Origin: JBGPLJ01 sp963826145
GTDB taxonomy: Bacteria; Pseudomonadota; Gammaproteobacteria; Steroidobacterales; Steroidobacteraceae
Assembly: GCA_963826145.1 (NCBI GenBank)
Contig: CAWGVW010000001.1
Span: forward strand, 1,116,001 to 1,180,000
Direction: 5' to 3'
DNA: 64,000 nt
Part shown: in pieces, positions 40,782 through 50,448 of the stretch
Layout of the letters: each line of letters begins with the position of its first letter
Numbering within the stretch: position 1 is the first letter of the stretch
Position numbers and translations under genes: made by a program
Notes under the pieces: generated by a model
Database searches by the model: none
What the model saw: the letters and a program-made list of their open reading frames with translations, nothing else
What the model was told of the DNA's origin: nothing

Positions 40782-43670
40782 ATGCCGGATTCGCTTAAAG
40801 AACAGTACGCGACGACGCCGCTCGCCGGCGGCAACGCGACCTACGTTGAGGCGCTCTACGAGCAGTTCCTGACCGACCCCGAGTCCGTTCCTGCGGACTG
40901 GCGGCGTTTCTTCAGCGAAACCGTCCGTACCGACGGCAATGGCCATGACGTCGCGCACGGACCCGTGCGCGCGGCAGTTCTGCAGAGGGCTCGTGCGCCG
41001 CACGTCGCACAGCGGACCGCTCCTGCCGGCGGCAGCGACTCTGCGAAGCAGGGCGTCGTGTCGCGCATGATCCAGCTGTACGTGAATCGTGGACATCTGA
41101 TCGCGGACCTCGATCCTTTGGGCCTCACGCGCCGGCCCGTGCCGCGGGTCCTTGAGCTCGGCTACTTTGGCCTCGGCGAGGCGGACTTCGACACGCCGTT
41201 CTTCACCGGGACCCGCACGGATGCGATCGAGAAACAATTAACGCTGCGGGAGATTCTCGACCAGCTGAAACGAATCTACTGCGGGACCATCGGCGCGGAA
41301 TTCGCGCACATCTCGGATTCGGACGAGCGCCTTTGGCTGCAGGATCGCTTCCAGATGATGCAGCTCCACGAGCGCTTCGGCCCCGCGGCGCAGCGGGCGA
41401 TCCTCTGGCAGGTGACGGCCGCGGAAGGGCTCGAACGCTATCTGCACACCAAATATGTCGGACAGAAGCGTTTCTCCCTCGAGGGCGGCGACAGCCTCAT
41501 TCCGCTGCTCGACGATCTCATACAGCAGACGGGGGCGCGCGGCGTCGAGGAAGTGATCATCGGGATGGCCCATCGCGGCCGTCTCAACGTCCTCGTTAAT
41601 CTCCTCGGCAAGAGTCCGGGCGTGCTGTTTTCGGAGTTCGAAGGACACTACGACCGCGGCGCGCATGCGGGCTCAGGCGACGTCAAATATCACAAGGGCT
41701 TTTCCGCTGACCTGAAGACACCGGGCGGCAACGTGCACGTGGCGCTCGCATTCAACCCGTCGCACCTCGAAGTCGTGGATCCGGTGGTCGAAGGGTCGGT
41801 GCGCGCGCGCCAGGAGCGGCGCGGCGATGCAGTCGGTGCACGGGTGCTGCCTGTGCTCATGCACGGCGATGCCGCCGTGGCCGGACAGGGGGTCGTGACG
41901 GAAACGATGCAGCTGTCGCAGGCGCGCGGCTTTTGCACCGGCGGCACGATCCATATCGTGATCAACAATCAGGTCGGCTTCACGATGAGCGATCCGCACG
42001 ATGCGCGCTCGACGCTCTATTGCACCGATGTCGCCAAGATGATCGAGGCGCCGATCCTGCACGTTAATGGCGACGACCCGGAAGCCGTTGTGCGCGCGGG
42101 GCGTCTCGCCGTCGAATACCGCATGAAGTTCCACAAGGACGTTTTCCTGGACCTCGTCTGCTATCGCCGGCACGGCCACAACGAAGCCGACGAGCCGGCC
42201 GCCACCCAGCCGGCGATGTACCAGGTGATTCGCTCGAAGCCGACCACGCGCCAGCTCTACGCCGATCGCCTCGCTGCGCAGGGCGTACTCGCCGAGGGCG
42301 ATGCGCAGAGGATGATGGAGCAGTACCGCGCTGGCCTCGATGAAGGCAAGCCGCAGGCGCGTGCCGCGCTCGGCATGATCGGCAACCAATACACCGTCGA
42401 CTGGAGCCGGTATGCGCACGCGACATGGACCGAGATCGTGCGCACGAATCTCGATGCTGGCCAGGTGCACGAGCTCGCAGCGAGGATGAATGCGGTGCCG
42501 AAGGACTTCGTCTTGCACCCGCGCGTCGCGAAGATCATCGAAGACCGCGCGAAGATGGCAGCCGGCGAAATCCCCCTCGACTGGGGCTTTGCGGAGCTGC
42601 TTGCCTACGCATCGCTCCTCAAACAGGGCCACAAGGTGCGGCTCACCGGCCAGGACTCCGGGCGCGGTACTTTCTTCCATCGCCACGCCGTGCTGCACGA
42701 TCAGAAGACCGGTGCACGCTACGTGCCGCTCGAACATGTCGACGACAAACAGCCGCTCTTCACGGTGATCGACTCGGTGCTCTCCGAGGAGGCCGTGATG
42801 GGATTTGAGTACGGCTACTCGACGACCGACCCGGAGGCCCTCGTGATCTGGGAAGGCCAGTTTGGCGACTTCGCGAACGGCGCCCAGGTGATCATCGACC
42901 AGTTCATCAGCTCGGGCGAGGCGAAATGGGGCAGGCTCTGCGGCCTCGTGCTCTTCCTGCCCCACGGCTACGAGGGCCAGGGCCCCGAGCACTCGTCGGC
43001 GCGTCTTGAACGCTTCCTGCAGCTGACAGCGGAGGCGAACATCCAGGTCTGCGTGCCGTCGACACCTGCGCAGATGTTTCACATGCTCCGCCGCCAGATG
43101 GTGCGTAACTTCAGAAAGCCCCTCGTCGTCATGACGCCGAAGAGCCTGCTGCGCCACAAGCTGTCCGTGTCCTCAATCGAGGAACTGACGCACGGCCGCT
43201 TTCAGCCGGTGATTGGCGAGATCGACGATCTTGTACCGGGCGAGGTCGAGCGCATCGTGCTGTGCGCGGGCAAGGTCTATTTCGATCTGCTTGAGCAGCG
43301 CCGCAGCGAAAAGCTGAAGAATGTCGCCATCGTCCGCATCGAGCAGCTCTACCCGTTTCCGACCGACGAATACCTCGCGGCCGTCGACCGGTATCCGAAC
43401 GCGCATGAAATCGTCTGGTGCCAGGAGGAGCCGCAGAATCAGGGCAGCTGGTACCAGGTCCGCCACCGGCTGCAGGAAGGGCTGTCACCGGGACACGTGC
43501 TTCTGTATGCCGGGCGGCCGGGTGCCGCGGCGCCGGCAGTCGGCGTCTATCAGATGCATGTCGAGCAGCAACAGAGTCTCGTCACCGCGGCACTCAAGGC
43601 CACGGCCACCGTCGACAGCGCGCGCGACACGCAGCGCTTGAGCGTGAAAGCTCTCAGGAAGACCTCATGA
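40782..43670 (+). CDS. sucA: 2-oxoglutarate dehydrogenase E1 component
   Basis: Thiamine diphosphate-dependent E1 of the 2-oxoglutarate dehydrogenase complex (TCA cycle), 962 aa. The N-terminal segment YVEALYEQFLTDPESVPADW is typical. Catalytic-domain motifs include GMAHRGRLNVLVNLLGK, AFNPSHLEVVDPVVEGSVRA, VINNQVGFT and LVCYRRHGHNEADEPA. The C-terminal domain has LFLPHGYEGQGPEHSSARLE and VWCQEEPQNQGSWYQV. The ATG at 40782 is chosen over an in-frame TTG at 40755. Its stop overlaps the sucB start (ATGA), so the two are translationally coupled. Confidence 0.97.
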   Translation: MPDSLKEQYATTPLAGGNATYVEALYEQFLTDPESVPADWRRFFSETVRTDGNGHDVAHGPVRAAVLQRARAPHVAQRTAPAGGSDSAKQGVVSRMIQLYVNRGHLIADLDPLGLTRRPVPRVLELGYFGLGEADFDTPFFTGTRTDAIEKQLTLREILDQLKRIYCGTIGAEFAHISDSDERLWLQDRFQMMQLHERFGPAAQRAILWQVTAAEGLERYLHTKYVGQKRFSLEGGDSLIPLLDDLIQQTGARGVEEVIIGMAHRGRLNVLVNLLGKSPGVLFSEFEGHYDRGAHAGSGDVKYHKGFSADLKTPGGNVHVALAFNPSHLEVVDPVVEGSVRARQERRGDAVGARVLPVLMHGDAAVAGQGVVTETMQLSQARGFCTGGTIHIVINNQVGFTMSDPHDARSTLYCTDVAKMIEAPILHVNGDDPEAVVRAGRLAVEYRMKFHKDVFLDLVCYRRHGHNEADEPAATQPAMYQVIRSKPTTRQLYADRLAAQGVLAEGDAQRMMEQYRAGLDEGKPQARAALGMIGNQYTVDWSRYAHATWTEIVRTNLDAGQVHELAARMNAVPKDFVLHPRVAKIIEDRAKMAAGEIPLDWGFAELLAYASLLKQGHKVRLTGQDSGRGTFFHRHAVLHDQKTGARYVPLEHVDDKQPLFTVIDSVLSEEAVMGFEYGYSTTDPEALVIWEGQFGDFANGAQVIIDQFISSGEAKWGRLCGLVLFLPHGYEGQGPEHSSARLERFLQLTAEANIQVCVPSTPAQMFHMLRRQMVRNFRKPLVVMTPKSLLRHKLSVSSIEELTHGRFQPVIGEIDDLVPGEVERIVLCAGKVYFDLLEQRRSEKLKNVAIVRIEQLYPFPTDEYLAAVDRYPNAHEIVWCQEEPQNQGSWYQVRHRLQEGLSPGHVLLYAGRPGAAAPAVGVYQMHVEQQQSLVTAALKATATVDSARDTQRLSVKALRKTS

Positions 43671-44863
43671 GTATCGAAGTGCGAGTTCCCCAGCTGCCGG
43701 AATCGGTGTCGGACGCGATGCTCGTCACCTGGCACAAGAAGCCGGGCGATGCGGTCAAGCGTGATGAAAATCTCGTCGACCTCGAGACCGACAAGGTCGT
43801 GCTCGAAGTGCCGGCGCCGACGACGGGCGTGCTCCGGGAGATTCGCGTCGACAATGGAACAACCGTGACGAGCGGCCAGGTGCTCGCGATCCTCGAGGAA
43901 GGTTCTGCGCAGGTGGGTGCCGCGCCGGCGGCCCCGCTGCCGGTTCACAAGCCGAAGGATGATGCGACGTCCGCCAAGCTGGCGCCGGCGGCGCGCCGGA
44001 TCGTCGAGGAGCAGAAGATCGATCCGGGTTCCATCAGCGGATCGGGCCGTGACGGTCGCATCACGAAGACCGACGTCGTGAATCACCTGGCGGCGAAACC
44101 AGCTGCCGCGCCCTCCGAATCGAAGAAACCCGTGGCGCCGTTGAAGGCGGCCGTTCGCGGCGGCCGTGCCGAGCAGCGTGTGCCCATGACACGGCTTCGC
44201 GCCCGGATCGCGGAACGCATGGTCCAGGCGCAGGCAAGCCAGGCGATGCTGACTTCGTTCAACGAAGTCGATCTCAAGGCGGTGATGGAGCTGCGCACGC
44301 GCTACAAGGACAAATTCGAGAAGGAACACGGCGCCAAGCTCGGATTCATGTCGTTCTTCGTCAAGGCGTCGATCGAGGCGCTGCGCAAATTCCCCGCCGT
44401 GAATGCTTCGATCGAAGGCAACGACATCGTCTACCACGAGTACTACGACATCGGCGTTGCCGTCTCGACGGACCGCGGGCTGATCGTTCCCGTGCTTCGC
44501 GATGCCGATTCCTCGAGTTTCGCGGAAATTGAAAAATCGATCGGCGCGTTCGCGACGAAGGCTCGCGACGGCTCGATCACGATCGAGGAGATTACGGGCG
44601 GAACCTTTACGATCACGAATGGGGGCGTCTTCGGTTCGCTCATGTCGACACCGATCATCAACACGCCGCAGAGCGCAATCCTCGGCATGCACAAGATCCA
44701 GGAGCGGCCGATGGTCGTCGACGGCGCGATCGTCGCGCGTCCCATGATGTACCTCGCGCTTACCTACGATCACCGCATCATCGATGGCCGCGAGGCTGTG
44801 CAGTTCCTCGTTGCCATCAAGGATGCGCTCGAAGATCCGTCGCGCATGCTGCTCGGGCTCTGA
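43667..44863 (+). CDS. sucB: 2-oxoglutarate dehydrogenase E2 (dihydrolipoyl succinyltransferase)
   Basis: E2 core of the 2-oxoglutarate dehydrogenase complex, 398 aa. The lipoyl domain (about residues 1-77) has the lipoylated Lys43 in ETDKVVLEV. A peripheral subunit-binding domain (about 103-140, APAARRIVEEQKIDPGSISG) and the catalytic acyltransferase domain follow. The catalytic His lies in YDHRIIDGREAV, with the Asp in the same motif. The ATG overlaps the sucA stop. The sucC-sucD genes that follow in E. coli are absent; lpdA follows instead. Confidence 0.97.
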   Translation: MSIEVRVPQLPESVSDAMLVTWHKKPGDAVKRDENLVDLETDKVVLEVPAPTTGVLREIRVDNGTTVTSGQVLAILEEGSAQVGAAPAAPLPVHKPKDDATSAKLAPAARRIVEEQKIDPGSISGSGRDGRITKTDVVNHLAAKPAAAPSESKKPVAPLKAAVRGGRAEQRVPMTRLRARIAERMVQAQASQAMLTSFNEVDLKAVMELRTRYKDKFEKEHGAKLGFMSFFVKASIEALRKFPAVNASIEGNDIVYHEYYDIGVAVSTDRGLIVPVLRDADSSSFAEIEKSIGAFATKARDGSITIEEITGGTFTITNGGVFGSLMSTPIINTPQSAILGMHKIQERPMVVDGAIVARPMMYLALTYDHRIIDGREAVQFLVAIKDALEDPSRMLLGL

Positions 44864-44864
44864 C

Positions 44865-46292
44865 ATGGCCGAGAACTACGACGTCATCGTCATCGGCGCG
44901 GGGCCCGCGGGCTACCCGGCGGCGATCCGCGCAGGTCAAAACAAGCTGAAGACCGCCATCATCGACGAGTGGAAGAATCGTGACGGCACGAGTGCCTTCG
45001 GTGGAACTTGCCTCAATGCCGGCTGCATTCCGTCGAAGGCGCTGCTCGAGTCGTCCGAGCTCTATCACCGCGCGCAGTCGGAGTTCGCGCTGCACGGCAT
45101 CGGGACCGGTGAGGTGTCGCTCGATCTTGCGACGATGCAGAAGCGTCGCGCTGGCATCGTGAAGAACATGACGGGCGGTATCACGGCGCTTCTGAAGGCA
45201 GCGGGAGTCACGGGTCTGCAGGGCCACGGCAAGCTCCTCGCGGGCAGGCGTGTCGAGTTCACCGCGCATGACGGATCGATGAAGGAATTGTCGGCCAAGC
45301 ACATCGTGCTGGCGTCAGGCTCGATCCCGACCGAACTCAGGTCGGCGGCCTTTGACGGGCGAAATATTGTCGATTCCTGGGGCGCGCTCGAGTTCGACGC
45401 TGTCCCGAGGCGTCTCGGCGTGATCGGCGCCGGCGTCATCGGGCTTGAACTCGGAAGCGTCTGGAAACGGCTTGGTTCCGAGGTCGTCATTCTCGAGGCG
45501 CTCGATGAGTTCCTCCCGATGGCGGACGTCCAGCTTGCGAAAGAGGCGCAGCGACATTTCAAAAAGCAGGGCCTCGATATCCGGCTCGGCGCGAAGGTCT
45601 CTGGTGCCGGCGTTGCGGGCGGCGCCGTGACGGTCAAGTACAGCGATGCCCAGGGCGAACACGGCATCATCGTCGACAAGCTTGTGGTGGCGATCGGCCG
45701 CCGACCGTTCACGCAGGGCTTGCTAGGCGAAGGGACTGGAGTCGCGCTCGATGAACGCGGCTTCATCAAGGTCGATCACGAGTGCCGTACCGGCGCTGAA
45801 GGGATCTGGGCGGTGGGCGATGCCGTGCGAGGTCCCATGCTCGCGCACAAGGGCAAGGAAGAAGGCGTGATGGTCGCCGACCTGATCGCGGGCCGATTCG
45901 CCGAGGTCAACTACAAGGTGATTCCGTCGGTCGTCTACACGGCACCCGAGATTGCGTGGGTCGGACAAACGGAAGAGCAGGTGAAGGCGGACGGCAAACC
46001 CTACAAGACCGGCGTCTTCCCGTTTCTCGCGAGCGGGCGCGCCCGCGCCATGGAGCAGACCGCCGGTTTCGTGAAGATCGTGGCCGATTCAAAGACCGAT
46101 GAGATCCTCGGTGTGCACGTCATCGGGCCGATGGCGGGCGAGCTCATCGCCGAAGCCGTGCTCGCAATGGAATATTCAGCGTCCTGCGAAGACCTGCAGC
46201 GCACGATCCACGCGCATCCGACTCTTTCGGAGGCGATGCACGAGGCCGCACTCGTCGCCGACAAGCGGGCGATCGACACGATCAATCGCTAG
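44865..46292 (+). CDS. lpdA: Dihydrolipoyl dehydrogenase (E3)
   Basis: FAD/NAD disulfide oxidoreductase that regenerates lipoamide for the 2-oxoglutarate dehydrogenase complex, 475 aa. The FAD motif is GAGPAGYPAAIRAG (about residues 11-24), and the redox-active disulfide is in GGTCLNAGCIPSKAL. NAD binding is in VIGAGVIGLELGSVW. The C-terminal dimerisation domain has the active-site His in the HAHPTLSEAMHEA motif. It begins 1 nt after the sucB stop, making sucA-sucB-lpdA one operon for the whole complex. Confidence 0.97.
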   Translation: MAENYDVIVIGAGPAGYPAAIRAGQNKLKTAIIDEWKNRDGTSAFGGTCLNAGCIPSKALLESSELYHRAQSEFALHGIGTGEVSLDLATMQKRRAGIVKNMTGGITALLKAAGVTGLQGHGKLLAGRRVEFTAHDGSMKELSAKHIVLASGSIPTELRSAAFDGRNIVDSWGALEFDAVPRRLGVIGAGVIGLELGSVWKRLGSEVVILEALDEFLPMADVQLAKEAQRHFKKQGLDIRLGAKVSGAGVAGGAVTVKYSDAQGEHGIIVDKLVVAIGRRPFTQGLLGEGTGVALDERGFIKVDHECRTGAEGIWAVGDAVRGPMLAHKGKEEGVMVADLIAGRFAEVNYKVIPSVVYTAPEIAWVGQTEEQVKADGKPYKTGVFPFLASGRARAMEQTAGFVKIVADSKTDEILGVHVIGPMAGELIAEAVLAMEYSASCEDLQRTIHAHPTLSEAMHEAALVADKRAIDTINR

Positions 46293-46297
46293 CGACG

Positions 46298-48118
46298 GTG
46301 ACTCTACTCACCCTTGTCGACGCGGAGCTCGCCTACGGGCTGCATCCGCTCCTTGACCGTGCGGAACTCGCGGTCGAAGAGGGCGAACGTCTCGGTCTCA
46401 TCGGCCGCAACGGTACGGGCAAATCCTCGCTCCTGAACCTCATCGCAGGGCGCGGCTCGCTCGATGCCGGCGAGGTCAAGCGCCAGGACGGACTCAAGGT
46501 GGTGCTGGTCGAACAGGAGCCCGTGCTGACGCCGGCAACATCGCTTCGTGAAAGCCTCGTCATCCGGGGCGCGCTCGAGGATATTCACGATGAGCGGGAG
46601 CGTTGGCGCCTCGAGGCGCGGCTGATCGAATTCCTGCACCGATTCAACCTCGATCCGGCGGCCGCGCCCGAGACGGCGTCCGGTGGCGAACGCAAGCGTG
46701 CCGCCCTCGCACTCGCGCTCGCCGAGCAGCCGGGGCTCCTGCTTCTCGATGAGCCGACAAATCATCTCGACATCGATGGCATCACGCTCCTCGAAGAACT
46801 CCTCCTCAAGGGGCCAACTTCGATCGTGATCACGCACGACCGGGCGTTTCTCGATCGTGTCGTCAACCGCATCGTCGAGCTCGATCGTGGACTGCTCAGG
46901 TCCTACCCCGGCAATTTTGCCGCCTACGAAGCGCGCAAAGCGGATCAGCTGGCGAACGAAGCCGTCACGCGACGCAAATTCGACAAGTTCTGGGCGCAGG
47001 AAGAGGTCTGGATCCGCAAGGGCATCGAGGCGCGCCGCACACGTAACGAAGGACGCGTCCGCAGGCTCGAGCGCCTGCGCGTCGAACGCAGCAAACGCCG
47101 CGAGCGCCTCGGCAGTGTGAAGCTCACTGTCGACGCGGGCGAGCGCTCGGGGAGGCTCGTCGCGGAATTGACGAATGCGGGCAAGAGCTTCGGCGAACGG
47201 ACAATCGTGCGCGATCTGTCGCTTCGCGTCATGCGCGGCGACCGCATCGGAGTCATCGGGCCGAACGGGGCGGGGAAGTCGACCCTCCTCAAGCTCGTCC
47301 TCGGAGAACTTGCGCCCGACAGCGGCACTGTGCGGCTCGGGAGCAATGTTCAGGTGGCGTACTTCGACCAGATGCGCGAACAGCTCGACCCCGAACGGAC
47401 GCTCGTCGACACCATCAGCCGGGGTTCGGACTGGGTCGAGATCGCGGGCGAGCGCAAGCATGTGATGACCTACCTCGCGGACTTCCTCTTTCCGGCTGCA
47501 CGCGCCAACGCTCCAGTGAAAATGCTGTCGGGTGGTGAACGCAATCGACTGCTGCTGGCGCGCCTCTTCGCGCGGCCCGCTAACGTGCTGGTGCTCGATG
47601 AGCCGACGAACGATCTGGACATCGAGTCGCTGGAACTTCTCGAGGACACTCTGCAGGACTATTCCGGGACGCTCCTTCTCGTGAGTCACGACCGTGCATT
47701 CCTTGACAACGTGGTGACGCAGACTCTCGCCCCCGAAGGCGATGGGCGTTGGAAGGAATATGTCGGCGGCTACAGTGATTGGCTGATGCAACGTACGGTG
47801 AGCCGCGCGTCTTCCGCAGTGCCGGTCCGCGGGAGCCGCGATGAGCGAGGCGCAACCCGGTCCCCTGTTCGCGTCAAGTTGAGCTTCAAGGAAATCCGCG
47901 AGCTCGAAGAGCTGCCGCGCGAAATCGAGGCGCTCGAGCAGGAACAACACGCGCTGACGGCGCGCATGAGTCAGCCGGACTACTATCTTCCGGGCCGGCA
48001 CGAGGCCGCGCTCCTCAAGGCCGACCGCGAGCGGCCTCGCGAGATCGAGCGACTGCTCGCCGAAAAGTTCGAACGCTGGGCAGCGCTCGATGCCAAGGCG
48101 AACCTCGCTCGACCGTGA
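46298..48118 (+). CDS. uup: ABC-F ATPase Uup
   Basis: Soluble tandem ABC ATPase of the ABC-F family, 606 aa. Uup acts on ribosomes or DNA rather than in transport. The first domain has GRNGTGKSS and LLLDEPTNHLDIDG; the second has GPNGAGKST and LVLDEPTNDLDIES. The signature loops read SGGERKRAALA and SGGERNRLLLA. Between them lies the linker with FWAQEEVWIRKGIEARRTRN, characteristic of Uup. A C-terminal coiled coil (about residues 530-600) is also Uup-like. The GTG start lies 5 nt after lpdA, so it is probably read from the same transcript. Confidence 0.93.
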   Translation: MTLLTLVDAELAYGLHPLLDRAELAVEEGERLGLIGRNGTGKSSLLNLIAGRGSLDAGEVKRQDGLKVVLVEQEPVLTPATSLRESLVIRGALEDIHDERERWRLEARLIEFLHRFNLDPAAAPETASGGERKRAALALALAEQPGLLLLDEPTNHLDIDGITLLEELLLKGPTSIVITHDRAFLDRVVNRIVELDRGLLRSYPGNFAAYEARKADQLANEAVTRRKFDKFWAQEEVWIRKGIEARRTRNEGRVRRLERLRVERSKRRERLGSVKLTVDAGERSGRLVAELTNAGKSFGERTIVRDLSLRVMRGDRIGVIGPNGAGKSTLLKLVLGELAPDSGTVRLGSNVQVAYFDQMREQLDPERTLVDTISRGSDWVEIAGERKHVMTYLADFLFPAARANAPVKMLSGGERNRLLLARLFARPANVLVLDEPTNDLDIESLELLEDTLQDYSGTLLLVSHDRAFLDNVVTQTLAPEGDGRWKEYVGGYSDWLMQRTVSRASSAVPVRGSRDERGATRSPVRVKLSFKEIRELEELPREIEALEQEQHALTARMSQPDYYLPGRHEAALLKADRERPREIERLLAEKFERWAALDAKANLARP

Positions 48119-48127
48119 GGGCTGTAT

Positions 48128-48589
48128 CTACGGCCCCGGCGCCGGGACGGCTCTTGCCAGAAGACGATCGAGTTGACTCGCGAACACCTGCCGGTCGCGG
48201 GCATCGAGAGGGGGCGGACCGCCGGTCACCAGCCCGCCGCCGCGCAACTCGTCCATGAAGTTGCGCATGGAAAGCCGTTCCCGGACGTTCTCGACGGTGT
48301 AGAGCTCGCCGCGCGGGTTCAAGGCAATGCCACCTTTTTCAATCACTGCGGCAGCGAGCGGCAGGTCCGCGGTGATGACGAGGTCGCCTGGCTGCAACAA
48401 CTCGACGATCTTCTTGTCGGCGGCATCAAAGCCGGTGTCGACCTGCAGGAAGCGCAGGTACGGTGAGGCAACGATGCGCACGGGCTTGTTGGCGACGAAC
48501 GTCATCAGCATGCGCGTGCGATCCGCTGCGCGGAAGAGGATGTCCTTGATCGGGTTCGGACAGGCGTCAGCGTCGACCCAGATCCGCAT
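48128..48589 (-). CDS. yaiI: YaiI/YqxD family protein (UPF0178, DUF188)
   Basis: A 153-aa protein of the PIN-domain-like YaiI/YqxD family, of unknown function. The start MRIWVDADACPNPIKDIL is the signature, with conserved aspartates suggesting a nuclease-like metal site. VDTGFDAADKKIVELLQPGDLVITADLPLA is the second conserved block region. It begins 3 nt after the deaD stop on the same strand and ends 9 bp from the convergent uup. Confidence 0.92.
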   Translation of the reverse strand: MRIWVDADACPNPIKDILFRAADRTRMLMTFVANKPVRIVASPYLRFLQVDTGFDAADKKIVELLQPGDLVITADLPLAAAVIEKGGIALNPRGELYTVENVRERLSMRNFMDELRGGGLVTGGPPPLDARDRQVFASQLDRLLARAVPAPGP

Positions 48590-48592
48590 GGC

Positions 48593-50377
48593 TCAGGCCG
48601 CAGATCGTCGGAACGGCTTGCGTTTCGGCTTCGGCGTGAAATCGGTGGCGAGGCTGAGCCTGAGTTTCTGACCGGCGACGCGCACGTTTTGCAGCTTTGC
48701 AATCATCTCGGGCGCGAGACCGGCGGGCAGATCGATGTAGCTGTGATCCTCACGAATGTCGATCCGCCCGATGTGTGCACCATCGAGACGCGCTTCGTTT
48801 GCAATCGCGCCAACGATGTTGCCGGGTTTGACCCGATGCACATGCCCGACCTCGATCCGGAAGGTGTCGATGCTATCGTCGACCGGCTTGCGGGGCTTGC
48901 GCTCGTGCCGGCGCTCTTGCGTTTCGTGTGCAGGACGCTCAATTGCCGTCACCGGTTCCGGGTCGCGGCGTTGCGGCCGCGCTTCAAGGAGCAGCGGCGT
49001 ATCGCCCTGGGCGATGCTTGCGAGTGCCGCCGCGATCTCGATCGTGGGCACGTTGTGTTCCTGCTCGTATTGCTCGATGAGCGAGCGGAAGAGATTCGAT
49101 CTGTCCGCAGCGCCCGCGTCGGTTGCGAGCGCATCGGTAATCCGCTGCTTGAAGCGCGCGACGCGCTGATCGTTCACGTCCTCGACCGTCGGGAGTTCCA
49201 TCCGCTCGATGGGCTGGCGCGTCGCGCGTTCGATGATCTTTAGGAGATTGCGCTCGCGGGGCGCGATGAAGAGGATGGCTTCGCCGCTGCGGTTCATGCG
49301 GCCCGTGCGGCCGATGCGGTGCACGTAGGACTCGGTGCCGTTCGGCATGTCGTAGTTCACGACGTGGCCGATGCGTTCCACGTCCAGCCCGCGCGCGGCG
49401 ACGTCGGTCGCAACGACGATATCGATCTTGCCGCTCTTCAGCCGCGCGATGGTCGTCTCGCGCACGGGTTGCGGGATGTCACCGTTCAAGGGTGCGGCCG
49501 CAAAGCCGCGCGCTTCGAGCTTCTCGGCCAGCTCCACGGTGGATTGCTTGGTGCGGGTGAAGACGAGCATGCCGTCGAAGGTCTCGGCCTCGAGAATCCG
49601 GGTCAGCGCATCGAGCTTGTGCACGCCGCTCACGAGCCAGTAGCGCTGGCGGATGTTGGCCGCGGTCGTCGTCTTGCTCTTGATCGTGACTTCAACCGGT
49701 GAGCGCATGTGTGAACGCGCGATGCGCCGGATCTCGGGCGGAAGCGTTGCCGAGAAGAGCGCCACCTGCCGGTCCTTCGGCGTCTCGCTCAGGATCCATT
49801 CGACATCGTCGATGAAGCCCATCCGCAGCATTTCGTCCGCTTCGTCGAGGACGAGATGGCGCAGGGTCGAGAGGTCGAGCGTGCCGCGTTTCATGTGATC
49901 CATCACGCGTCCGGGGGTGCCAACGACGACGTGGACGCCTCGTTTCAGGCGCGCAAGCTGGGGTTCGTAGCTCTGACCGCCGTAGATCGGCAGCACGTGA
50001 AAGCCCTTGACGTGCGAGGCGTAGCGCTGGAATGCCTCGGCCACCTGGATGGCGAGTTCCCGCGTCGGTGTGAGGACGAGCGCCTGAGGACCCTTCGTCG
50101 TCAGATCGAGCTTCGAGATCAGCGGCAGGGCGAACGCGGCCGTCTTGCCGGTGCCGGTCTGTGCCTGGCCGAGGATGTCGGAACCTGCGAGCAGGTGCGG
50201 AATGGTCGCGGCCTGGATCGGCGACGGGGACTCATAGCCGACTTCCTCGAGTGCCTTCAGGATCGGCGCGGCGAGCCCAAGCTCCTGAAAGGTCAAGAGA
50301 ACAGGACCGGAAGCATCGGTAGCGTTTGAGGGAGCGGCAGACACGGCAGGCACCTGGAATCGATCGGGGGCGCGCAT
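48593..50377 (-). CDS. deaD: DEAD-box RNA helicase DeaD/CsdA
   Basis: Cold-shock-type ATP-dependent RNA helicase of 594 aa, involved in ribosome assembly and mRNA decay. Motifs include AQTGTGKTAAF, PTRELAIQV, TPGRVMDHM, DEADEMLRMGF, SATLPPE, VFTRTKQ, TDVAARGLDV and HRIGRTGRMNRSG. The C-terminal region carries a DbpA-like RNA-binding domain (about residues 500-575, HRVKPGNIVGAIANEARL) and a basic tail. It lies between relA and yaiI, all on the minus strand. Confidence 0.94.
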   Translation of the reverse strand: MRAPDRFQVPAVSAAPSNATDASGPVLLTFQELGLAAPILKALEEVGYESPSPIQAATIPHLLAGSDILGQAQTGTGKTAAFALPLISKLDLTTKGPQALVLTPTRELAIQVAEAFQRYASHVKGFHVLPIYGGQSYEPQLARLKRGVHVVVGTPGRVMDHMKRGTLDLSTLRHLVLDEADEMLRMGFIDDVEWILSETPKDRQVALFSATLPPEIRRIARSHMRSPVEVTIKSKTTTAANIRQRYWLVSGVHKLDALTRILEAETFDGMLVFTRTKQSTVELAEKLEARGFAAAPLNGDIPQPVRETTIARLKSGKIDIVVATDVAARGLDVERIGHVVNYDMPNGTESYVHRIGRTGRMNRSGEAILFIAPRERNLLKIIERATRQPIERMELPTVEDVNDQRVARFKQRITDALATDAGAADRSNLFRSLIEQYEQEHNVPTIEIAAALASIAQGDTPLLLEARPQRRDPEPVTAIERPAHETQERRHERKPRKPVDDSIDTFRIEVGHVHRVKPGNIVGAIANEARLDGAHIGRIDIREDHSYIDLPAGLAPEMIAKLQNVRVAGQKLRLSLATDFTPKPKRKPFRRSAA

Positions 50378-50448
50378 GCTACAGCCTTCGGCGCGCCGGC
50401 GCTGGTATCACCGGAATCAGGCCCGCCGCGGCGGTGATTTGGCGCGAT

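Noticed and set aside
41673..43157. 494-codon open frame antisense to sucA
   Set aside because: Shadow of a well-conserved enzyme; no domain, no ribosome-binding site.
46304..48001. 565-codon open frame antisense to uup
   Set aside because: Exact shadow of the ABC-F gene with low-complexity composition.
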